Of a DNA stretch of 64,000 bases, positions 54,535-61,299 are shown one piece after another (the stretch's first letter is position 1; each line of letters begins with the position of its first letter). The translations under genes and the position numbers were made by a program. Source of the DNA: Chitinophaga silvatica (GTDB lineage Bacteria; Bacteroidota; Bacteroidia; Chitinophagales; Chitinophagaceae); contig NZ_QPMM01000002.1 in assembly GCF_003419895.1 (NCBI RefSeq), forward strand, positions 496,001 to 560,000. The letters are read 5' to 3'. The notes below the pieces were generated by a model. The model was not told where the DNA came from and ran no database searches. It was given only the letters and a program-made list of their open reading frames with translations.

Positions 54535-55599
54535 ATGTGGAACGAAAAACTATATGATGTGGCTGTGGCTTTGCTGAAGCAAATGATTGCCACCCCTTCA
54601 TTAAGCCGGGAAGAAGATGGTACAGCCACGCTGATCAGCGAATTCCTGACTACCATGGATATTCCTCATGAGCGTCACCTCAATAATATTTGGGCCTACA
54701 ACAAACATTACGATCCCGCTAAACGTAATATACTGTTAAATTCACATCACGATACTGTTAAACCTAATCCTCAATATACCCGCGATCCGTTTAGTCCGGA
54801 TGTTGTTGACGGAAAACTTTACGGTTTAGGCAGTAATGATGCCGGTGGATGTCTGGTTAGCCTGATCGCCACCTTCCTGCATTTCTATCACCGCGAAGAC
54901 CTTGGCTATAACATAATTCTAACAGCTACAGCGGAAGAAGAAATTAGCGGAGCAAACGGAATAGAAAGCATTCTTGATAAACTACCGGAAATAAGCTTCG
55001 CTATTGTAGGTGAACCTACGCTTACTCAACTGGCAATTGCAGAAAAAGGCCTCATGGTATTAGACTGCACCAGCTATGGAAAAGCTGGTCATGCTGCCAG
55101 AGAGGAAGGCGAAAATGCTTTGTATAAAGCCTTGCCAGATCTGAATTGGTTCAAGGACTATCGTTTCCCTAATGTTTCTCCAACATTAGGTCCGGTTAAA
55201 ATGAGTGTAACGGTCATTAATACTTCAAATAAAGCACATAACGTAGTACCTGCCGACTGCTCTTTTGTAGTGGATGTTAGGGCTACTGATCAATATACGC
55301 TTGAAGAGTTGCTGGAAACCATTAAAGCAAATGTTTCCTGCGAAGTAAAGCCACGATCTATGCGAATGAGACCATCATTTATTCCGATGGATCATCCATT
55401 TGTGCAAGCAGGACTATCAATAGGTAAAACTTGTTATGGTTCTCCTACCACATCAGATCAGGCTTTGATACCAGCAACTTCAGTAAAGATGGGACCTGGC
55501 GATTCCGCCCGCTCTCATACCGCAGATGAATATATTCACCTGCATGAAATTAAAGAAGGTATCGATAGTTATATCAGGTTACTGGAAATGATCCAGTAA
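54535..55599 (+). CDS. argE: M20 deacylase, probable N-acetyl/N-succinyl-citrulline or -ornithine hydrolase
   Basis: Zinc hydrolase of 354 residues. Metal residues lie in LLNSHHDTVKPN, GLGSNDAGGCLVS and TATAEEEISGANG (catalytic Glu pair), with the lid domain at about 170-285. In a pathway with an acyl-ornithine transcarbamylase the substrate should be acyl-citrulline rather than acyl-ornithine; this is inferred from argF'. It begins 3 bp after argB. Confidence 0.92.
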   Translation: MWNEKLYDVAVALLKQMIATPSLSREEDGTATLISEFLTTMDIPHERHLNNIWAYNKHYDPAKRNILLNSHHDTVKPNPQYTRDPFSPDVVDGKLYGLGSNDAGGCLVSLIATFLHFYHREDLGYNIILTATAEEEISGANGIESILDKLPEISFAIVGEPTLTQLAIAEKGLMVLDCTSYGKAGHAAREEGENALYKALPDLNWFKDYRFPNVSPTLGPVKMSVTVINTSNKAHNVVPADCSFVVDVRATDQYTLEELLETIKANVSCEVKPRSMRMRPSFIPMDHPFVQAGLSIGKTCYGSPTTSDQALIPATSVKMGPGDSARSHTADEYIHLHEIKEGIDSYIRLLEMIQ

Positions 55600-55634
55600 T
55601 GTGTTTATTCAAAACTTGATAAAACATATTTACA

Positions 55635-56969
55635 ATGAAATTGTGGCAAAAAGATAAAGTAGCATTGGAGTCGGTAGAACGTTTTACGGTGGGAAAAGAC
55701 CGTGAAATGGATGCTTACCTTGCGCCGTTTGATGTACTGGGCTCTATGGCTCATATTACAATGCTGCAATCTATTGGGTTGTTGGAAGCAGAAGAACTGA
55801 AAATTCTGAAACAGGAATTGCGTAATATTTACCAGGAGATATTGGCCGGTGATTTTAAACTGGAAGACGGAGTTGAAGATATCCATTCCCAGGTAGAATT
55901 ACTCTTAACCCGTCGCCTGGGCGAAGTTGGAAAAAAGATTCACAGTGGCAGATCAAGGAATGATCAGGTGCTGGTAGATCTTAAGCTTTTTCTGCGCCAC
56001 GAATTACAGGAAATAGTTACAGAAGTTCTTGCTTTGTTTCATTTATTACAACAACAAAGCGAAGCCTATAAAAACCAACTGATGCCAGGTTATACGCATT
56101 TACAGATTGCGATGCCTTCATCATTTGGTTTATGGTTTGGCGCATACGCCGAAAGCCTGGTGGATGATCTGACCATGCTTCAGGGAGCCTATAAGGTGGT
56201 AAACAAAAATCCACTTGGCTCTGCTGCCGGTTATGGTTCGTCTTTTCCGTTGGATCGTGAGCTGACCACTTCTTTGCTGGGTTTTGAGGCACTGAATTAT
56301 AATGTGGTGTATGCACAGATGGGCCGTGGTAAAACTGAAAAGCTGGTTGCATTTGCATTATCAGGAATTGCTGCTACCATTGCAAAGATGGCGATGGATA
56401 TGACACTGTTTATGAACCAGAATTTTGGTTTTGTAAGTTTTCCGGATGAGTTGACAACCGGTTCCAGCATAATGCCGCACAAAAAGAATCCTGATGTTTG
56501 GGAACTGATTCGTTCTCATGGCAATAAATTGCAGGCATTACCAAATGAAATTGCGATGATGATAACTAACTTGCCATCTGGCTATCATCGTGATCTTCAG
56601 CTGTTGAAAGAAAACTTATTTCCGGCATTTCAGACGCTGAAAGATTGTATCAGCATGAGCAGATTGATGTTGGAAAACATCCGAATTAAAGACAATATTC
56701 TGGATGATGAAAAATATCAGTATCTGTTTAGTGTGGAGGTAGTGAATAATCTGGTGTTGCAGGGAGTTCCTTTCAGAGAGGCTTATAAGCAGATAGGAAT
56801 GGATATTGAAAATGGTACATTTTCTCCTGCGAAAGAGGTAGCACATACGCATGCAGGTAGTATTGGAAATCTTTGCACTGCTCAGATTGCGGCGCAAATG
56901 GAAGTTGTTGTAAAAGGGTTTCCGTTTGAGGCAGTAGATAAGGCAATTGAGCGTTTATTGAATAGTTAG
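55635..56969 (+). CDS. argH: argininosuccinate lyase
   Basis: Fumarase/aspartase-superfamily enzyme of 444 residues, last step to arginine. The family signature GSSIMPHKKNPDVWELIR carries the catalytic Ser loop; DIHSQVELLLTRRLGEVGKKIHSGRSRNDQV and MPGYTHLQ are present with slight spacing from E. coli ArgH (457). It is the last operon gene and is followed by two terminators. Confidence 0.96.
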   Translation: MKLWQKDKVALESVERFTVGKDREMDAYLAPFDVLGSMAHITMLQSIGLLEAEELKILKQELRNIYQEILAGDFKLEDGVEDIHSQVELLLTRRLGEVGKKIHSGRSRNDQVLVDLKLFLRHELQEIVTEVLALFHLLQQQSEAYKNQLMPGYTHLQIAMPSSFGLWFGAYAESLVDDLTMLQGAYKVVNKNPLGSAAGYGSSFPLDRELTTSLLGFEALNYNVVYAQMGRGKTEKLVAFALSGIAATIAKMAMDMTLFMNQNFGFVSFPDELTTGSSIMPHKKNPDVWELIRSHGNKLQALPNEIAMMITNLPSGYHRDLQLLKENLFPAFQTLKDCISMSRLMLENIRIKDNILDDEKYQYLFSVEVVNNLVLQGVPFREAYKQIGMDIENGTFSPAKEVAHTHAGSIGNLCTAQIAAQMEVVVKGFPFEAVDKAIERLLNS

Positions 56970-56992
56970 AATTGATTATTAGTTTGATATTA

Positions 56993-57025
56993 AGCAGCTG
57001 CAAGGGTTATTGCGGCTGCTTTTTT
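56993..57025 (+). terminator. intrinsic terminator of the arginine operon
   Basis: AGCAGCTGCAA pairs with TTGCGGCTGCT (one T/G offset), followed by a T-run. It starts 24 bp after the argH stop. Confidence 0.85.
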
Positions 57026-57076
57026 ATTGCGGTTGTTTGGAGCTTAATCATTTTAATTAGAACTATTTCACTAAGA

Positions 57077-57127
57077 GTGTAAAGTTAAAAAAATCGGAGC
57101 CCGAACACCGATTTTTTGACTTTACAC
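57077..57127. terminator. bidirectional terminator between argH and the HEPN array
   Basis: GTGTAAAGT pairs with ACTTTACAC at the outside, and AAAAATCGG with CCGATTTTT inside, so A- and T-runs flank the stem on both sides. It serves the convergent argH and 57131-57451 genes. Confidence 0.85.
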
Positions 57128-57130
57128 AGT

Positions 57131-57451
57131 TTATGAGATAGTGTCTGTTAATTGAGCTTTTCTTTTCCTGGGTTCTTTATATAAACTTCCTTGTATCTCA
57201 AACTCACAATTTTCAATCAATTTTCTCCTCTCTTTGGGAAAGATAGATAGGTCATCAGGATATATTTTAATAAATGTGAAATAGGTTTCATCTATCCATT
57301 TATCAAATTTTTCATTTTTATAAAATGAAGCTGGAGACATCTCAATAAAATGCGTTTCTGAATAAATATTATATTCATGTCGAAAACATATTGTTGGAAA
57401 CAACTTTATTGCCTCTGTAAGTTTGTTTTGAAGGTATTCACTAGATGTCAT
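57131..57451 (-). CDS. small HEPN-partner protein, module 1
   Basis: Protein of 106 residues, one of three paralogues, each behind a HEPN-like gene. Shared frame: MTSxEYxxNKLxEAxxLFP at the start, HFIEMSPASFY in the middle and ENCEFEIQGSLYK near the end. The fold looks alpha/beta with a strand pair around residues 25-40. No catalytic motif and no signal peptide. This copy's last 14 residues (EPRKRKAQLTDTIS) differ from the identical tails of copies 2 and 3. Its HEPN gene, 27 bp upstream, is frameshifted. I do not recognise the family; antitoxin or co-effector are guesses. Confidence 0.65.
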   Translation of the reverse strand: MTSSEYLQNKLTEAIKLFPTICFRHEYNIYSETHFIEMSPASFYKNEKFDKWIDETYFTFIKIYPDDLSIFPKERRKLIENCEFEIQGSLYKEPRKRKAQLTDTIS

Positions 57452-57478
57452 AAGATCTGGTTTTAGCTATGATTAAAA

Positions 57479-57896
57479 TTAGTTTGTAGATTGAAATAAA
57501 TAATTGTTTAAGCAATCGATAATTGAAATAGATAATAGAATGGAGCGTTCACCATTACTACTACTAACCATTCTTTCCTGATAGTCAGAAAGGGTTCTCA
57601 AATTTTTTAACTCTACAATTTCTCTATTAAACTTTTTCCAATTGCAATCAAAGGTTTGTAACTCAATATTGAGGCGTTTAATCAGATATTGATGCACCCC
57701 CAGTCTGGGGATAACTTTCTTTTCTCTCTTCTTCCATTTGTCTGTCAGATAATCCTATTTTATAAAGTAGAATGTGTCTCATTAATTGTACGCAACTATA
57801 ATATGCGCAATGTACCACAGACGGATAATAATATTTCATTTGCAAATGCCTGGCAGCATTAAAATTGATCTCCGATTTTATTTTCAAACAACTCAT
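57479..57896 (-). pseudogene. HEPN-like protein, module 1, frameshifted
   Basis: The first 65 codons are nearly identical to modules 2 and 3 (MSCLKIKSEINFNAARHLQ; HCAYYSCVQLMRHILL), and the rest (HQYLIKRLNIELQ; LKNLRTLSDYQER) continues in another frame. The break lies at about 57697-57712: this copy has CCCCCAGTCTGGGGATAAC where module 2 has CCCCCAGGCTAGGATAAC, so one extra base shifts the frame after ESYP. It is either a recent pseudogene or an error in a short G-run. Both halves keep sensible protein sequence, so decay is young. Confidence 0.75.
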
Positions 57897-58146
57897 TTGG
57901 GCTAACAAATTTAAAACAGCAATGTAAGTACTAGCTTGCTAATAATAGTCAATTCATACCTTAAAATAATTTAACGAATACAAATTGGTTAAGAATGATA
58001 ATTTTTGTTTGAAACGATAAATAGGATATTATTTTGAAGTCATTTGATTGTTAGAAAAATATCTTTTCTCATAAATTAGCTAATTGTGTTGTAACTTTTT
58101 TTCTACTTTTATATAAACTTCCTTGTATCTCAAACTCACAATTTTC
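57808..58146. repeat. 339-bp perfect direct repeat, copy 1
   Basis: By eye the sequence is identical to 58770-59108 (offset 962 bp). It runs from inside the module-1 HEPN gene, across its upstream region, into the 3' end of the module-2 partner gene. Identity extends through non-coding DNA, so it reflects recent duplication or gene conversion. Confidence 0.85.
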
Positions 58147-58389
58147 AATGATATGTTTTCTTCTCTCTTTAGGAAAGAAACATAAACCTTCCGGATATAA
58201 CGAAATGAATTCAAAAAAGGTTTTTTTCCTCCATTCTTTGAAGCTTATATCTTTTTTGAAGTATGAAGCTGGGGTAACTTCAATAAAATGAATTTCAGAA
58301 TGGATATCATGTTCCTGCCTGCAATGTATTTGAGGAAATAACTTTACAGCTTCTGATAATTTGTTTTCGACATATTCTTGAGATGTCAT
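58069..58389 (-). CDS. small HEPN-partner protein, module 2
   Basis: Protein of 106 residues, paralogue of the module-1 and module-3 partners: MTSQEYVENKLSEAVKLFP, HFIEVTPASYF, FFPKERRK and ENCEFEIQGSLYK. Its last 14 residues (SRKKVTTQLANL end) are identical to module 3 because they lie in the 339-bp repeat. It lies 61 bp after its HEPN gene. No known family is recognised. Confidence 0.7.
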   Translation of the reverse strand: MTSQEYVENKLSEAVKLFPQIHCRQEHDIHSEIHFIEVTPASYFKKDISFKEWRKKTFFEFISLYPEGLCFFPKERRKHIIENCEFEIQGSLYKSRKKVTTQLANL

Positions 58390-58450
58390 AAGAATGGTTT
58401 TAAATGTAAATAATTGATTACCTGTTTTTTGGGAATTATTCCAATTTTAT

Positions 58451-58858
58451 TTACAGAATAAAGTTTGTTATTAGGTAATTAGTGATAGAATTTGATAGAT
58501 GCAAAGAACGTTGGCTCTTATTTCTATCGACAGGTCTTTCCTGATAATCTGATAGTATTCTTAATCTTTTTAATTCTCCAACCTCTTCATTAAACCTTTC
58601 CCAATCTATACCACAGTCTATTAACTCTATAGTTAGTCGTTTAATCAGATATTGATGCACCCCCAGGCTAGGATAACTTTCTTTTCTCTCTTCTTCCATT
58701 TGTCTGTCAGATAATCCTATTTTAAAAAGTAGAATGTGTCTCATTAATTGTACACAACTATAATATGCACAATGTACCACAGACGGATAATAATATTTCA
58801 TTTGCAAATGCCTGGCAGCATTAAAATTGATCTCCGATTTTATTTTCAAACAACTCAT
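58451..58858 (-). CDS. HEPN-like domain protein, module 2
   Basis: Helical protein of 135 residues with the HEPN outline: helix 1 INFNAARHLQ, helix 2 PSVVHCAYYSCVQLMRHILL (the aromatic YY of HEPN), helix 3 GVHQYLIKRLTIEL and helix 4 LKRLRILSDYQER, which matches the common HEPN (R)xxADY ending. The RNase motif Rx4-6H is not present. The frame is open to a TTG four codons earlier; ATG 58858 is taken. HEPN proteins act as toxins, nucleases or MNT partners; no nucleotidyltransferase is beside it. HEPN assignment is by pattern only. Confidence 0.65.
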   Translation of the reverse strand: MSCLKIKSEINFNAARHLQMKYYYPSVVHCAYYSCVQLMRHILLFKIGLSDRQMEEERKESYPSLGVHQYLIKRLTIELIDCGIDWERFNEEVGELKRLRILSDYQERPVDRNKSQRSLHLSNSITNYLITNFIL

Positions 58859-59108
58859 TTGGGCTAACAAATTTAAAACAGCAATGTAAGTACTAGCTTG
58901 CTAATAATAGTCAATTCATACCTTAAAATAATTTAACGAATACAAATTGGTTAAGAATGATAATTTTTGTTTGAAACGATAAATAGGATATTATTTTGAA
59001 GTCATTTGATTGTTAGAAAAATATCTTTTCTCATAAATTAGCTAATTGTGTTGTAACTTTTTTTCTACTTTTATATAAACTTCCTTGTATCTCAAACTCA
59101 CAATTTTC
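58770..59108. repeat. 339-bp perfect direct repeat, copy 2
   Basis: Second copy of 57808-58146. It runs from within the module-2 HEPN gene to the 3' end of the module-3 partner gene. The join ends inside the codons for ENCEF in the partner genes. Confidence 0.85.
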
Positions 59109-59348
59109 GACGATTTTCGATCTCCCTCTTGGATGAATACAAATACCTACGGGATATTTTTGTTTAAAAAACGACATTATTGTAGTGTCCAACCATTTAT
59201 CAAATTCTTTGTTTTTATAAAAAGAAGAGGGGCAAATCTCAATGTAATATGCTTCTGCGAAGATGTCATATTCGCAACGGCAACGAATTTTGGGAAAGAG
59301 ATTAACAGCTTCTATAAGTTTATTTTCAATATATTCTTTTGATGTCAT
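59031..59348 (-). CDS. small HEPN-partner protein, module 3
   Basis: Protein of 105 residues: MTSKEYIENKLIEAVNLFP, YIEICPSSFYKNKEFDKWL and ENCEFEIQGSLYK. The middle differs clearly from copies 1 and 2 (e.g. YPVGICIHPRGRSK in place of FFPKERRK), while the C-terminus equals copy 2. It starts 31 bp after its HEPN gene. Unknown family. Confidence 0.7.
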   Translation of the reverse strand: MTSKEYIENKLIEAVNLFPKIRCRCEYDIFAEAYYIEICPSSFYKNKEFDKWLDTTIMSFFKQKYPVGICIHPRGRSKIVENCEFEIQGSLYKSRKKVTTQLANL

Positions 59349-59379
59349 AAGATTTGATTGTAGTTGTATTTTATAACCT

Positions 59380-59805
59380 TTAAATAGACTTGACTGAATC
59401 CTGAATAAAAAATGTTTTTAAACAATTGATGATTGAGTAGCATAATATAATAGACCGTTGACTGTTATTCTCACTAATAACTTTATCCTGGTAATCAGAC
59501 CTCGTTCTTAATTTTCTTAACTCTTCAATTTCGTTATGAAATTTTTTCCAATCACAATCACCATTCTGTAATTCAAGGGTTAACCTTTCAATCAAATATT
59601 GATGTACCCCTAAACTGGGATAGTATTCTTTCCTATCTTCCTCCATCTGCCTATCCGATAACCCTATATTAAATATCAATACATGCCTCATTAACTGTAT
59701 ACAGCTATAATATGCACAATGTACCACAGACGGATAATAATATTTCATTTGCAAATGCCTGGCAGCATTAAAATTGATCTCCGATTTTATTTTCAAACAA
59801 CTCAT
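59380..59805 (-). CDS. HEPN-like domain protein, module 3
   Basis: Protein of 141 residues. The first 45 residues are almost identical to modules 1 and 2 (HCAYYSCIQLMRHVL), the rest diverges (GVHQYLIERLTLELQ; LRKLRTRSDYQDK). ATG 59805 is chosen over a TTG four codons earlier. The DNA upstream of this copy differs from that of modules 1 and 2 but matches the remnant at 61077-61232. It is the promoter-proximal copy of the array. Confidence 0.65.
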   Translation of the reverse strand: MSCLKIKSEINFNAARHLQMKYYYPSVVHCAYYSCIQLMRHVLIFNIGLSDRQMEEDRKEYYPSLGVHQYLIERLTLELQNGDCDWKKFHNEIEELRKLRTRSDYQDKVISENNSQRSIILCYSIINCLKTFFIQDSVKSI

Positions 59806-59940
59806 TTGGGCTAACAATTTTAAGGCGATAATGTAAGTACTCCAAATTAAATAACCAGCAATCCTTAACTTAAAATATTTTAATGAATAGAGATTAAATC
59901 AGAAGGATATTTTCAATATAAATACGATAAAATAATCATC
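59785..59940. repeat. direct repeat of about 155 bp, copy A (upstream of HEPN module 3)
   Basis: Covers the first seven codons and upstream region of HEPN module 3. It matches 61077-61232 (offset 1292) with scattered changes, most in the distal third. The two copies bracket the RhuM-Fic gene. Confidence 0.8.
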
Positions 59941-59996
59941 GGCTTGTAATTTTTTCTTCTGATTTTTTGAACTGGATGCATTGTACTTGAAACTTA

Positions 59997-60976
59997 CTAA
60001 TTACGTAGGTTAATTAAATTTACTACCACTTTAATTATCATCTCTTTTTCATCAGGTTTAGACTCAGCTATCATTAAAGTTATCGCTACTAATGCATTAT
60101 CAGCAATTTTTCTTGAACCATCCAAATGATAAAGGATATTATTTTTCTCTAAAAACCACACAAATAAGAAAGCCGCAATGCGTTTATTGCCATCAGTAAA
60201 AGAATGATTTTTAATAACAAAATAGTGCAGGTTAGCTGCCTTTTCTTCTACACTTGGATAAAGATACTGACCTCCGAATGTCATGTAAATAGCAGCCAGA
60301 GAACCCTGAAACGATTCATCCTTCTCGTTTCCAAATAAACTACTTCCATCAAATTTGTTCCGGAGCTCCTTAATAGCCTCTATTGCAGAAGGATAGCTAA
60401 TTTCAAACAAGTTAACTGAGGTAGTCGATTCAATTTGCAAAACTTGTTGATCATATTGATCTAACACATCTAAGGCATAGGTGTAATCCGTGATAACTTT
60501 TAATAAACCCATTGCTTCACCAGTATTTAGGTTTTGAGTTTCCATAACATTTCCCAATAATCTAACCGTTTGCTTCAGCTCATCTAATTTGCGTGACTGT
60601 TCCTGAAAGCGCTTTTGGTCGATAGAATAGCCGCTGATCAGGTATTCTTTCAAAACTTTGTTTGCCCAAATTCGGAACTGAGTGCCACGTTGAGATTTAA
60701 CCCTATAACCAACAGAAATTACCACATCAGGATTATAGAAATTAATAGGTTTTTTAGCAAATTCGGAATTTCCGAATTTCTTCATAGTTGATTCCTGATC
60801 AATTTCTTTTTCTTTATATATTTTATTAATATGTTCATTAATAGTATATTTTTTGCTTTTTGAAATAAAAAACTCATCTGGTCCTGAGTAAGCCAAACAG
60901 TATCATTTTCCAACTTAACATCGATTCTTAAATCACCTTCTGAATTCTGATAAATGAATACTTGATCATCTTTCAT
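59997..60976 (-). pseudogene. RhuM-Fic/DOC family protein, frame-disrupted
   Basis: The start frame (ATG 60976: FIYQNSEGDLRIDVKLENDT, WLTQDQMSFLFQK) is the RhuM N-terminus. Protein sequence then continues in another frame (TINEHINKIYKEKEIDQEST; NPDVVISVGYRVKSQRGTQF) and ends in a Fic/DOC domain with NHSFTDGNKRIAAFLF, an intact HxFxDGNKR active site for AMP or phosphate transfer. The shift is in the A-rich stretch CAAAAAGCAAAAAATATAC, near 60855. AAAAAAT could also act as a -1 slippery site, so regulated frameshifting is not excluded. Products of this family are often encoded in defence or mobile regions. Confidence 0.75.
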
Positions 60977-61025
60977 ATGATTGTAAAAATGTAAAGTTCA
61001 TGAGGTATATATACTAGCCTCTAAA

Positions 61026-61097
61026 TCATATTGCTTGTATATAAGGATTAACTGAAAAAGTATCTGGCAGATCTGGTTTTATTTTCAAACAACTCAT
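61026..61097 (-). pseudogene. 5' remnant of a fourth HEPN module
   Basis: ATG 61097 opens the same MSCLKIK as the three HEPN genes, then departs (PDLPDTFSVNPY) and stops after 23 codons. With its upstream DNA it is the truncated head of another module. Confidence 0.65.
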
Positions 61098-61232
61098 TTG
61101 GGCTAACAATTTTGAGGCGCTAATGTAAGTACTCCAAATTAAATAACGAGCAATCCTTGACTTAAAATATTTTAATGAATAGAGATTAAATCAAGGTGAT
61201 AATTTCAATATAAAAAAGATAAAATGATCATC
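61077..61232. repeat. direct repeat of about 155 bp, copy B
   Basis: Partner of 59785-59940. Together with the remnant ORF and the terminator it fills the 324-bp space between the RhuM-Fic gene and the TonB receptor gene. Confidence 0.8.
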
Positions 61233-61248
61233 AATATAATTAAAAGAA

Positions 61249-61279
61249 AAAAGGTCTGACAGTGAATGTCAGACCTTTT
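61249..61279 (-). terminator. terminator of the TonB receptor gene
   Basis: AAAAGGTCTGACA pairs with TGTCAGACCTTTT across 5 nt; the A-run on its left gives a T-tract on the minus strand. Confidence 0.9.
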
Positions 61280-61299
61280 GTATAATGGTTAGGATATGG

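Noticed and set aside
57131..61232. Insertion sequence or prophage as cause of the HEPN array
   Set aside because: No transposase, integrase or phage structural gene and no terminal inverted repeats; duplication by homologous recombination explains the repeats.
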